Shown here piece by piece: positions 31,108 to 41,630 of a stretch of 64,000 nt of DNA; positions within the stretch are counted from its first letter, which is position 1; each line of letters starts with the position of its first letter. This DNA comes from Cliona cf. orientalis. Its lineage: Eukaryota > Porifera > Demospongiae > Clionaida > Clionaidae. A program made the position numbers and the translations under genes. Where the stretch lies: assembly GCA_963930775.1 (NCBI GenBank), contig OZ005703.1, forward strand, positions 2,976,001 to 3,040,000, in the 5' to 3' direction. The notes under the pieces were generated by a model that was not told the origin of the DNA, ran no database searches, and saw nothing but the letters and a program-made list of their open reading frames with translations.

Positions 31108-32937
31108 ATGCTTAGTAGTAGTGGTGGTGATTTAAGTTGCTGTACTAGGAGGCGGAGATCACCTGAATCCCGGCCACTTATTTCTTCTGTTGCTCTGAAT
31201 TCAACACATCACAGAAGTGCCTGTTGTACTGTGGGACTCTGCGTTGCATCTAAGGCTGCTATTCTGGTACTTCTGTGGAATATATTTATTGGGGGTATTT
31301 GCTGTATTTGCAGGGAGTGCACTTTCTTCTATTCAATCATACTATTATGTGCTCATTATGATGTTGATTTTTCACTTTCAATTGTTACACTGTACTCTTT
31401 AATGGCAATAATATTCTTGTTTTATCCTTTGAGTGGATTTCTTGCTGATGTCTGCTTTGGACGTTTTAATACAGTTTTTGTGAGTCTAATTTCATTTATT
31501 TGTTCGATTGTTGCATGTTTATTGTCTTTTATTGGGATAGATTCATTACCTGCTGATTCAGAAATAGTATTTCAGTATATTCTGTTTTTGTTCTGCTGCC
31601 TTTGCCTCTTGATAGCCATGATATCAGTAACTGGATACAAAGCAAATTCTATCCAATTTGGTCTAGACCAGCTGCTGGAGGCTCCTAGTCAGCATCAGGC
31701 TCTTTTTGTTCACTGGGTTAAGTGGTGTTATGATTTCATGTCCATGATTAATATAGCGGTTATAGCTTTTATATTCTGTAAGTTGGATGTTAATGGTGCT
31801 TTTAACAGCTACAATTTCTCTCCAATAGTCATGTTGACTGTTACACTCTTCTTTTTAATTCCCTTGGTAGTATTATCAATTCTTGGTTGTATTAAACGCC
31901 ACTGGTTTTACTCCGAAAGAAGGCGGCAGAATCCGTACATAATGGTCATTAAGGTACTGACTTTTGCTTGGGTACATAAGTACCCACTTCAGCGTAGTGC
32001 ATTCACCTACTGTGACGATGAAAGACCCTCAAGATTTGATTATGCAAAAGAGAGCTATGGAGGACCGTTTACAACAGAGCAAGTAGAAGATGTTAAGACA
32101 TTTTTGAGAATAATGATAATCTTGCTAGCCATTGGTCCTGTATCAATTTTGGATGTAATAACCTCGGACACTATTATTTCGTTTTATGGTTTTCACATAG
32201 GATCTGTAGACAAGTATTGTAATTTAAGCTGGATTATAGTGAATAGCGGTCTTTTGCGGTATATCATCTCTACTGTTTTTCTTCCTGTGTATATGTGGAT
32301 TATTTTCTCCTTACTGCGCAATCGAACACCAAGAATTCTTTATCGTCTTGGATTTGGCATTTCTTTATATGTTTTTGGAGTTTTTAGTATCCTTATTGTT
32401 GAAACTGTTGGACATCTACAGTTTGATGGTCGTCAGACTGAGTGCATCTTTGATTTTACTCTTAACATTACAAAATCTCATCTCTTCTTTAATGTTCCTC
32501 ATCTTGATATTAACTGGGCAGTGTTCGTCCTATGCAATTTTTTTGTTGGAATTGGATCTCCATTGGTGACTGTGACCGTCTTTGAATTCATCTCCGCTCA
32601 AAGCCCTCATTCTATGAAGGGTTTAATCCTCGGTATGTATTATTTCATTACGGGTGTATACCAGTTCATTAGTTCGGTTGCAATTGTACCATTTAGTGTT
32701 TTGCATGGAGAGTCGGGTATATCATCTTATGTGGGCTGTCTGTTTGGTTATCTTCTTCTAATCTGTGTGATTGGAACTATTGGATTTGTGCTGTTTCTGT
32801 TTGCATCTCGATGGTATAAGTGTCGGGTTCGACAAGACCGACCTTATGACCAACGATTTGTGGTTGAAGTCTATGAAAGATACTTGGATCAAGCTGATAA
32901 CACATATTCATATTCTTATGAAAGTGAAAGTGATTAG
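31108..32937 (+). CDS. POT/PTR2-family transporter (copy I)
   Basis: 609 residues with an ATG start (MLSSSGGDLSCC). ESRPLI gives the acidic-dileucine motif. Marks: GFLADVCFGRFN, ANSIQFGLDQLLEAP, RSAFTYCDDERPSRFDYAK, GGPFTTEQVEDVK and FEFISAQSPHSMKG. The tail is YKCRVRQDRPYDQRF with a Tyr/Ser-rich acidic end. The luminal loop before TM10 carries an NIT sequon. Its last third and 3' flank are duplicated at 37272-39660, where they form a pseudogene. Confidence 0.9.
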   Translation: MLSSSGGDLSCCTRRRRSPESRPLISSVALNSTHHRSACCTVGLCVASKAAILVLLWNIFIGGICCICRECTFFYSIILLCAHYDVDFSLSIVTLYSLMAIIFLFYPLSGFLADVCFGRFNTVFVSLISFICSIVACLLSFIGIDSLPADSEIVFQYILFLFCCLCLLIAMISVTGYKANSIQFGLDQLLEAPSQHQALFVHWVKWCYDFMSMINIAVIAFIFCKLDVNGAFNSYNFSPIVMLTVTLFFLIPLVVLSILGCIKRHWFYSERRRQNPYIMVIKVLTFAWVHKYPLQRSAFTYCDDERPSRFDYAKESYGGPFTTEQVEDVKTFLRIMIILLAIGPVSILDVITSDTIISFYGFHIGSVDKYCNLSWIIVNSGLLRYIISTVFLPVYMWIIFSLLRNRTPRILYRLGFGISLYVFGVFSILIVETVGHLQFDGRQTECIFDFTLNITKSHLFFNVPHLDINWAVFVLCNFFVGIGSPLVTVTVFEFISAQSPHSMKGLILGMYYFITGVYQFISSVAIVPFSVLHGESGISSYVGCLFGYLLLICVIGTIGFVLFLFASRWYKCRVRQDRPYDQRFVVEVYERYLDQADNTYSYSYESESD

Positions 32938-33320
32938 AAAAGTATTTCAAAGTACGTGGACTAAAGACTTAAAGTGAAAATGTTCTGTTGTATCCATTCC
33001 TACTTGCATTGTTTATGATTCTACCACCCTTAGTCACATTTGCAATTTCAGTCATAGCCTTTTTTGGCAGTTTGGTAGTGAGGTTTATATGAAACACATC
33101 TACTCTAGACTCTTCTTTTGCTAGATTTACCTCTTTTGTGTAATTAATGTACTTGTCATTATCTTCTGAGAGTATTGTTTGTATCAAACATTCATAACCT
33201 TATTGTTATGTACCGGTAGCTGTTATTGTTGCTTCCAAAAGACACCGTGTATTAAATACAATTGCGGAACACTGTAGAACATGTACAATAATAATATTAA
33301 TATAGTAAGCCAACATTTGT

Positions 33321-33425
33321 TATAGTTATAGCACGGGGCCAGGGATTTATGGCAGTAAACCGACCCGAGGACAAGGGCGGTTTACGTTACCATAAACCCC
33401 ATGGCAACCGTGCTATAACTATTGT
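33321..33425. repeat. 105-bp imperfect hairpin
   Basis: TATAGTTATAGCACGG at the left and CCGTGCTATAACTA at the right are complementary; the inner arms (TTTATGG...TAAACCG / CGGTTTA...CCATAAA) also pair. It is absent from unit 2 of the duplication, so it is an insertion. Confidence 0.7.
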
Positions 33426-34254
33426 ATGTCCCACCAGATTGGCTATAAGTCAGTCTAGATGTGCATAGCAACAACCGTTCTAACCTAGCAACAATAAGAG
33501 AGAGTATAACAAACCAGCAAAGAAACAACCGATTACGGATGGCTTGAGTCACGGAACTATGGCTGGTTGAATCAACCAGTGCTTCAGCTTTCCGTGAATA
33601 TAAGACATTCAGGTAGCTTCGAAAATATAGTGTCGCAGTTCAACAAACTCAGGCAATGGCTGTTGAATAGATTTACCTATCTAGACTTGGACTAGCAACT
33701 AGTACAGTTCATCGCACTGTTGAACTTGCCACGTGGTAGAACTGCCAGATCACGTATCGAGCGATAGCTAATTGGTTCCTGATTAGTATCAATTAGAGCG
33801 CGTGAGTTTCCATGTCTGTGCAAACAATGTCTACTGCCTACATGTATGTCAAGTTGTACACAGTGTAGTGTATGCAACCATGGTGCAATCAGTAGTGGCA
33901 CTGTGCTGGTGCACGCACAAGTATAGTAGGTATGATGATGTGACTGCTTGTGTGAACTAAAACAATGGCTCTGATTGGTCAAAGTAATAGCCAGAGGGAG
34001 GGAAATATAGATCACATTTTCCCTTGTATCCCTTGGGGAGAGAAAATATCCTAGTTATACCCTGGCTGATATAATAGTTAGGTATACTTAGGTGGGATAT
34101 ATTTGTAGTAATATTTTTATAGCTCTGAGAACATTATATGCTCTATATCCAAGCGTAGAGGGCAATGATGCACATGCACTATGACTAGCTTTGAATGTTG
34201 TAGCTATGGGGGTGCGTATATACACACACAGTACAGATTGGTGCCAATGGGAGG

Positions 34255-35065
34255 CACACTGTTTGAAAGACCTGTTTAACAGACCACCAAGCCTCAAATA
34301 AAGTACAGGACATACAAGTGGGATAAGGATCTGTGGTTGTCTAGTTCAGTTCAACTGCTGTCGACACAGACATGTAAAGATTATCAATGTTGGCCACGTG
34401 TTAAACCATTTGACCAATGTTTTGTACATCATTAATCCCTGCCACAAAGCATAGGGTTACTGCAATCATAATGGTGTGCAGGTGTTGCCTTACACGGTAC
34501 CTACCTCAGTTACATGTGTAAAAAAACCACTGTGGGCTAGTGTGTAGTTAGAATCTCTGTTACGTATCAATACTTCTTTTCAGTTGTTATTATTCTTATT
34601 GCAATATCTATCCATATATCAGTATAATAATATTATCACTCTGACAAAATGAAAGAACAATGGGTCCACATGCACTGGCCCCGCAAATCTAAATAAGCAT
34701 ATTATATCATGACATTGTAATATTGAAATATTGAGCATTTTTACATATTATGACTGAATACCATTCTGTACTTTTGCTGGTCAGTTCAGTGTTGGAAGGG
34801 GTAAATAGGCAGTGGCTCTCAAGTGCTTCAATTTTAGGCATGTCATAGAGGCTCTTATTTTATATAGTGACGTAGCCAGGTGCCTTCCCCCTATACTCCT
34901 AGATCACAGAGCACTACCCAAGCATGCACAGTGAGATAAAGAGCATAGTCACAGCCATCATGATGCTATATATACACTGAAGTCGTGCAGCAGTGAGGGT
35001 TCTGCACTTCTGTGCATCCATTGTTAATAAATCTGGGAGTCAAAAAGTCTGGACGTACTTCAGTT
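34255..35065 (+). repeat. Sub-block inverted in duplication unit 2
   Basis: This segment aligns with the complement of about 38645-39345 (for example CTGTTTGAAAGACCTG here and CAGGTCTTTCAAACAG there), while sequences on both sides keep direct order. Confidence 0.8.
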
Positions 35066-35111
35066 CTCATTTACCTTGTGGTATACCCCCCAAAAGCCTT
35101 CGATATGCCAA

Positions 35112-35148
35112 TTAACCCTCGGCACATGCACGAGGGTTACGGTAGTCG

Positions 35149-35183
<35 letters not shown>

Positions 35184-35465
35184 TGTCTGTCTGTCTGTCT
35201 GTTACCATGCTAACTGCTACATACCTCATTTGCGAGTCCAAATTGCGATGTTATAAGGTTCCTTATGGCGTTCCAAACTCATGATTTGTGTGGATTTCGT
35301 AGAGAATGCTTTGTTTGCTAGTTTTGGAGTCATTTGCTGATTCTAAGCTTTTTGACTTCTCCAATCTCGACCAGCTAACTTTTCATATAAATAGAACGCT
35401 GGGTGTGTCGGGCTATATACGGCATAGGCCTAATAGTTATACGCATGCGCGAGGGTTACAAAGGC
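35112..35465 (+). mobile_element. MITE with TAACCCTCGCGCATG ends, copy 1
   Basis: Starts TTAACCCTCGGCACATGC and ends GCATGCGCGAGGGTTA, palindrome-like terminal words. The inside holds a (GT)n/(CTGT)n microsatellite at 35153-35202. Copies: 36262-36565 (inverted) and 47420-47715. Confidence 0.75.
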
Positions 35466-35534
35466 GGGGTCAGGGGACATATGAATGAGATGTATTAAGT
35501 TGGCAAAAAACGGCAACCAGCAGCATTAAGCTGG

Positions 35535-35625
35535 ATTGACTGAGTGGACTAGGGCTGGTGCTGGTGGAGAGGTGGTCATGGGTTCGAATCCCGCTTGATC
35601 TTTGAATTTTTTTTTTTTTTTTCCT
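35535..35625 (+). ncRNA. tRNA-derived SINE-like sequence
   Basis: TGACTGAGTGG fits a pol III A box and GGGTTCGAATCCC a B box with a fair T stem; a 17-T run follows. The acceptor stem cannot be closed well, so this is not a working tRNA. It lies between the two opposed MITEs. Confidence 0.4.
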
Positions 35626-36261
35626 TCCACTTTCGAAAATTTTCTAAGCTTTTTTGGTGGGCTAATTTGCCAGTACTCAAAGCACTACTAGAATTTTAGA
35701 TACAGCCTAATATTATACAATCATCTTTATAGCTACCTGCGTAGTATAATATCATTACTATAAATCTGACAGCGCCGAGGGTTTAGCACCAGTGGTGTTC
35801 ATTATTACAGGGGTTGCTACTGCAACTAGAGCTCTCTCGAGCACAAAACCCTCAGCGCGTTGCATGGTATTAGCTACATGCTTCAACAGTTGCATGCAGA
35901 AAAGGGGGTAGCTAAAGGGCTGTGGGCCGTCGGGGCTCAACTACTAGGATTGGGGACGAGGCTAATGCACAGCAGTGTTATTCAAGGTTCAACGGCTCAC
36001 AGCAGTAACAACCCTGGTATGTTGTATCAAACTCCACACTGACACTTGGCACAAGACTGAGCAATACTGCATGTCCAATAGTATCGCAACTCACTTGCCA
36101 GTTGGGCTCAAGCACTGTAATGCCATGCATGCATACAAGCCAGAGAGTCAAAGAGTAGGCAATTGGCAGCTAAGCCTTAGAGTTAAAACTAAGCCACTCT
36201 CATCCCACGATCGTCAAAAGCTCGCCAGTGGACTGAGCGGTGGGATTGATGCAACTGCGCA

Positions 36262-36565
36262 TGCGCTGAGGGTTAATAGACATACATGCCGTATATAGCG
36301 CACAACCTATTTATACGTTAAGTCGTGCTATCGCTAGCTCGGGCAAAATCAAGAAGCTTAGAATCGGCAAATGACGCCAAAACTGGCAAACAAAGCGTTT
36401 TCGGAGAAATCCACACAAATCATGGGTTTGGAATGCCATAAGTAACCTTACAACACCGCAAATTGGACTCGCAAACGAGGTATGTAGCAGCTAGCGTGAT
36501 AACAGACAGACAGACAGACACACAGATCAACTACTGTAACCCTCGCGCATGTGCCAAGGGTTAAT
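36262..36565 (-). mobile_element. MITE with TAACCCTCGCGCATG ends, copy 2, inverted
   Basis: Complementary to 35112-35465 over its length, including GGTTTGGAATGCCATAAG, the CAGA microsatellite and the terminal TAACCCTCGCGCATG word. Confidence 0.8.
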
Positions 36566-36650
36566 AAATACACATTATCATCATGCTCCTATCCTTACGC
36601 AAATCAGGGCAATGCAGGCCGCTGCTGCCTACCTCCAGGGCTGGCTCACC

Positions 36651-36673
36651 CCCCCCCCCCCCCCCCCCCCCCT
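36651..36673. repeat. Poly-C run
   Basis: An uninterrupted run of C. In unit 2 of the duplication the counterpart is missing. Confidence 0.85.
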
Positions 36674-37059
36674 TAGGACATTATAGTGATGTTATGCTCG
36701 TCTATAATAGTGTTACTGTAGATATGAATGCAGGAAATCTATTGCACATTATCCACAATATTATTTGCAAACTCCTGACTGCTTTTTGTGCTTGCGTGAA
36801 AGATCTCAACATTGCAGCTGCCTATAGCTACAGCCTCTTCACCTTGATCTTAGTTTAGATACAGACTGTTCACCTTTATCACAACACACACCTACACTAT
36901 GCGGTTCCATGTATAATAGTATACTTGTACTTTGATGTGTACAAATCTTGTATAATACCAATTACAAGTATTACAAGTGAAATAGGCACGTGAGTTTGAA
37001 ATACCATTCTGAATTGAAATACCTATCTGACTTTGTGTATGTATACTATTAGCCTGTGA

Positions 37060-37210
37060 TAGTGAGGTTGTATGTTGAATTTGTGTAAATAGCACTCTGA
37101 AATAGGCATTTGGTTCATCAAATTGTACTCGCTATCGCTCATACAATTTTTGAACCAAATACCTATTTCAGAGTGCTATTTTACCCTAATTCAACATACA
37201 ACCTCACTAT
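37060..37210. mobile_element. Foldback element of about 150 bp
   Basis: AGTGAGGTTGTATGTTGAAT at the left and ATTCAACATACAACCTCACT at the right are complementary, and the arms continue inward through AGCACTCTGAAATAGG / CCTATTTCAGAGTGCT. Unit 2 (about 39605) lacks the whole segment 36905-37225. Confidence 0.85.
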
Positions 37211-37271
37211 TACCTATACTTATTTAATAATGTGCCAGAGAGTTATTTGCCATTTTGAGCTCTTGTTTGCT

Positions 37272-38108
37272 TTATTTTAATTCTTTATCGTCTTGGATTT
37301 GGCATCTCTTTATATGTTTTTGAAGTTTTTAGTATCCTTATTATGTTATATATGCTCATTGCTACGTAGATCTAATACTGATAATATTTATTAACTTTAT
37401 CGTAGCATCAGTGAAACATCAATTTCCAGTATGTTTCGACCATGTAGGTCTTCATCAGCTGGTTTACACAACTGCTGATGAAGACCTACGTGGTCGAAAC
37501 GTACTGGAAATTGATGTTTCACTGATGCTACGATAAAGTTAATAAATATTATCAGTAGTATCCTTTTTGTTGAAACTGTTGGACATCTACAGTTTGATGG
37601 TCGTCAGACTGAGTGCATCTTTAATTTTACTCTTAATCTTACAAAATCTCATCTTTTCTTTGATATTCCTCATCTTGATATTAACTGGACAGTGTTTATC
37701 CTCTGCAATTTTTTTGTTGGAATTGGATCTCCATTGGTGACTATGACCATCTTTGAATTCATCTCCCCTCAAAGCCCTCATTCTATGAAGGGTTTAATCC
37801 TTGGTATGTATTATTTCATTACAGGTGTATACCAGTTGATCAGTTCGGTTGCAATTGTACTATTTAGTGTTTTGCATGGAGAATTGGGTATATTATCATC
37901 TTATGTGGGCTGTCTGTTTGGTTATCTTCTAATCTGTGTTATTGGAACTATTGGATTTGTGCTGTTTCTGTTTGCATCTCGATGGTATAAGTATCGGGTT
38001 CGACAAGACCGACCTTATGACCAACGATTTGTGGTCGATGTCTATGAAAGATACTTGGATCAAGCTGATAACACATATTCATCTTCTTATGAAAGTGAAA
38101 GTGATTAG
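37272..38108 (+). pseudogene. C-terminal third of copy I, duplicated and interrupted
   Basis: The first 68 bases match 32332-32399, then a 217-bp insertion follows (37340-37556), then codons resume to the stop at 38108. The uninterrupted rest from about 37560 (TM9-TM12 and tail) is open and very similar to copy I, with EFISPQSPHSMKG where all others have EFISAQSP. The 5' two thirds are missing, so it cannot make a carrier. Confidence 0.9.
37340..37556. mobile_element. Insertion with 84-bp palindromic arms and 9-bp target duplication
   Basis: AGTATCCTT occurs on both sides (37331-37339 and 37557-37565). Arms at 37377-37459 and 37473-37556 are inverted copies with few differences. Each arm carries CTGATGA ... 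GACC ... GGTC-GAAAC, a hammerhead-like arrangement also found in Penelope-type ends. The first 37 bases lie outside the palindrome. Confidence 0.8.
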
Positions 38109-39451
38109 AAAAGTGTTTCAAAGTATGTGGACTAAGACTTAAAGTGATCTTTTCCGTTGCATGTTATCCATTCCTACTCGCATTATTTGTTATTCTACCA
38201 CCCTTAGTCATATTTGCAATTTCAGTCATAGCCTTTTTTGGCAGGTTGACAGTGAGGTTTATGTGAAACACATCTACTCTAGACTCTCCTTTTACTAGAT
38301 TTACCTCTATTGTGTAATAATATTAATGTACTTATCAATATCTTCAGAGAGTATTGTTTGTATCAAACATTCATAACCTTATTGTTATGTACCAGCAGCT
38401 GTTATTGTTGCTTCCAAAAGACGCCGTGTATTAGATACAATTGCGGAACACTGTAGAACATGTACAATAATATAGTAAGCCAACATTACTGTAGTAATAT
38501 TTTATAGCTCTGAGAACATTATGTGCTCTGTATCCAAGCGTAGAGGGCAATGATACACACTATGACTAGCTTTGAATGTTGTAGCTACGAGGGTGCGTAT
38601 ATACACACACAGTACAGATTGGTGCCAATGGGAGGCACACTTACAATAACACTATTATATACATTGTGCATAACATCATTATAATGTCCTAAGGCAACTG
38701 AGAACTGAGGTATGTCCAGAATTTTTTGACTCCCAGATTTATTAATGATGGATGCACAGGAGTGCAGAACCTACACTGCTGCATGACTTCAGTGTGTATA
38801 TATAGCATCATGATGGCTGTGACTATGCTGTTAACCTCACTGTGCATGCTTGGGTAGTGCATGCTCTGTGATCTAGGAGTACATAGGAGGAAGGCACCTG
38901 GCTACATCACTATATAAAATAAGAGCCTCTGTGACATGCCTAAAATTGAAGCACTTGAGAGCCACTACCCATTTCCCCCTTCCGACACTGAACTGACCAG
39001 CAAAAGTACAGAATGGTATTCAGTCATGCTCAATATTTCAATATTACAATGTCATGACATAAAATGGTTATTTAGATTTGCGGGGCCAGTGCATGTGGAC
39101 CCGTTGTTCTTTTATTTTGTCAGAGTGATAATATTATTATATTGATATATGGATAGATATTGCAATAAGAATAATAACAACTGAAAAGAAGTGTTGATAC
39201 GTAACAGAGATTCTAACTACACACTAGCCCACAGTGGTTTTTTTACACATGTAACTGAGGTAGGTACCGTGTAAGGCAACACCTGCACACCATTATGTAC
39301 TTTATTTGAGGCTTGGTGGTCTGTTAAACAGGTCTTTCAAACAGACATGAATGTGGGAAATCTATTGTACATTATCCACAATATTATTATATGTAAACTT
39401 CTGACTGTTTTTGTGCTTGCGTGAAAGATCTCAATGTTGCAGCTGCCTATA

Positions 39452-39550
39452 CAGCCTCTTCACCTTTATCTTAGTTAGATATAGCCTCTTCACCTTTATC
39501 TTAGTTAGATACAGCCTCTTCACTTTGATCTTAGTTTAGATGCAGACTGT
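39452..39550. repeat. Tandem repeat of about 31 bp, three units
   Basis: The unit ATACAGCCTCTTCACCTT followed by TATCTTAGTTAG occurs three times with small changes; unit 1 of the duplication (about 36830) has it once. Confidence 0.85.
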
Positions 39551-39863
39551 TCACCTTTATCTTAGTTTAGCACAAGACAGACCTACACTATGCGAATCCA
39601 TGTAATAATGTGCCAGAGAGTTATTTGCCATTTTGAGCTCTCGTTTGCTTTATTTTCTGTTATTAAATTTTGGTTAGTAACAGTTTCAGTGTTTGCATCT
39701 TAGCAATTGATATGATGTTCGATGATAAGGTAGTTGAAGGTGTATCTGCATACTGAGAGTAGATAAAACTCAAATGTTGAGCACATAAGATGCGGTTTTA
39801 AAAACCCAGTTGTTGCTGCTGATCTTAATACTATTGCTCATTGAGAAATTTACATGCTATAGA

Positions 39864-41630
39864 ATGAAAGAGTGTAAATATCACAGTGATTGCCAATCCC
39901 ATCGCTCTCCAGAAACTCAGCCACTTTTTGCTCGAGTTTATCGGCAAAAGTTTGCCTCCATATCAGTCTATCTACAGCATTTCTCCATCACAAGTAAGGC
40001 AATTGTACTCATTCTGTTGTGGACGATGCTAGTAGGAGCAGTTTATCATGCTGCTATTGGGATTGTTTTGATGTTTTTGATTCATGCCACTCCTATACTG
40101 CTTCTAGGTGTATCTCTCCCATTTGTTATCCTTTACTCATTTGTAGTAATAGTATTTATCTTCTATCCAGTGAATGGATTTATAGCAGATGTATACTGTG
40201 GACGCTTCAGAATGATCGCCATAAGTCTGAGTGTGATTTTGATATCTCTTATTACTTTCTTGTCGTTCTTCATGATTTTCTTTTATGTCAGTGTACCAAA
40301 TAATGTAAAGCCTTTTCTATTTGTTATAGTTGGTTTAGTGTTATTTATTACTGTTCTTGGCATTGGAGGCTTCAGTGCAAACATTATACAGTTTGGACTT
40401 GACCAATTAATAGATGCTCCAAGTCGATACCAGGCCTACTTTGTCCACTGGTCTAAGTGGAGTTACGATGCATTATCTTTCGTCATCGTAGGACTTTTTG
40501 CTTATTATTACTGCCCCATAAATGATACAACTCCTGGGGTAAAGCTATTTGTGTTGCCAAATGCTATTTGTATTGGTCTCCTTTTTGTATTACTTGTATT
40601 GAGTTTCTGGAAGCGTCATTGGTTCCACGCAGAACCAGGACAACATAATCCCTACAAGATTGTCTTTAAAGTGCTCAATTTTGCCAGGAAGAATAAATAC
40701 CCACTTCAACGCAGTGCCTTCACTTACTCTGATGATGAGAGACCCTCAAGGCTAGACTTTGCTAAGGAGAGATTTGGAGGACCTTTCACGACTGAGCAAG
40801 TTGAGGATGTCAAGGTTTTATTTAGAATCTTAGTACTTCTCTTGGCAGTTGGTCCAGTTTTTGCCATGGATATCCCAAGTTCAAATGTAGCTTTAATGGA
40901 AGTTGGTTTACACATTGGATCCTTTCGCTCAGAGCAAAGCTGTGGTTGGGACTGGATTATTGTGAACAGTGGTTTAATGCACTGTATCGTGTATACGATA
41001 TTTTTGCCAGTCTACATCTTATTTCTTCAAAGGTACACTCCAAGAGTTTTGGTTCGTGTAGGATTTGGAATTATTGTCTTCTTATTGGGAATTTTAAGTA
41101 TCCTTGCTATTGATATTGCAGGACATCTTCATTACCGTCAGAACAACACTATGTGCATTTTCAATGCTCATCTAGTTAATGGTACATTTCTCAATCCACA
41201 CTTAAACATGCACTGGTACTATTTGGTTGCTCCAAACGTTTTGCTTGGAATTGGTCCCTCAGTTGTGACAGTGAGCATCTTCGAATTCATCTCAGCTCAG
41301 AGCCTCTACTCTATGAAGGGTCTACTTTTGGGGGCCTTTTTCACTATCACTGGAATCTTTCAGTTCCTTGGTTCGATTTTAATAGTTCCATTTGCAATGT
41401 TGACTGAAGACGCCTATCATCCTGGCATCAGCTGTCTCTTTGGGTATCTTACTCTCATCCTTCTTGTTGCACTGATTGGTTTTGTGCTATTCTTTGTAAT
41501 GGCCAGGAGGTACAAGTATAGAGAAAGAGATGATAGACCTTACGATCAGCGTTTTGTGATTGATGTCTACAATAGATACTTAAATGAAGTTGGTGAGAAT
41601 GAAGAATCATATGGGTCAAATACTAATTAG
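39864..41630 (+). CDS. POT/PTR2-family transporter (copy J)
   Basis: 588 residues from the first ATG (MKECKYHSDCQSH); a longer frame starts only with TTG. PETQPLFA replaces the dileucine motif, so sorting may differ. Marks: GFIADVYCGRFRMI, ANIIQFGLDQLIDAP, RSAFTYSDDERPSRLDFAK (Ser for Cys), GGPFTTEQVEDVKVLFRI and FEFISAQSLYSMKG, where Leu replaces the Pro of the TM10 motif. The tail is YKYRERDDRPYDQRFVIDVY. Its 3' end and downstream spacer are the start of the unit that was co-duplicated with the Pmp-like genes; a decayed C-terminal copy is at 48421-48840. Confidence 0.9.
   Translation: MKECKYHSDCQSHRSPETQPLFARVYRQKFASISVYLQHFSITSKAIVLILLWTMLVGAVYHAAIGIVLMFLIHATPILLLGVSLPFVILYSFVVIVFIFYPVNGFIADVYCGRFRMIAISLSVILISLITFLSFFMIFFYVSVPNNVKPFLFVIVGLVLFITVLGIGGFSANIIQFGLDQLIDAPSRYQAYFVHWSKWSYDALSFVIVGLFAYYYCPINDTTPGVKLFVLPNAICIGLLFVLLVLSFWKRHWFHAEPGQHNPYKIVFKVLNFARKNKYPLQRSAFTYSDDERPSRLDFAKERFGGPFTTEQVEDVKVLFRILVLLLAVGPVFAMDIPSSNVALMEVGLHIGSFRSEQSCGWDWIIVNSGLMHCIVYTIFLPVYILFLQRYTPRVLVRVGFGIIVFLLGILSILAIDIAGHLHYRQNNTMCIFNAHLVNGTFLNPHLNMHWYYLVAPNVLLGIGPSVVTVSIFEFISAQSLYSMKGLLLGAFFTITGIFQFLGSILIVPFAMLTEDAYHPGISCLFGYLTLILLVALIGFVLFFVMARRYKYRERDDRPYDQRFVIDVYNRYLNEVGENEESYGSNTN

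Larger units (their letters stand above)
32332..37271. repeat. Tandem duplication unit 1 (transporter 3' end plus flank)
   Basis: The block from coding position 32332 of copy I to the word TTTGCTTTATTTT at 37271 is repeated as unit 2 (37272-39660). The junction at 37271/37272 joins the far end of the unit to transporter codons. Unit 1 is longer because it holds the insertions at 33321-34100, 35065-36710 and 36905-37225. Confidence 0.8.
37272..39660. repeat. Tandem duplication unit 2
   Basis: Second unit of the block at 32332-37271. It keeps the 3' flank of copy I (38109-38480), then 38489-38640 (direct copy of 34100-34262), then about 38645-39345 in inverted order, then 39346-39660 (direct copy of 36715-36900 plus 37225-37271). 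Confidence 0.8.

Noticed and set aside
35012-35284. 90-codon frame with a long VCVC run
   Set aside because: It is the translated GT microsatellite in a MITE.
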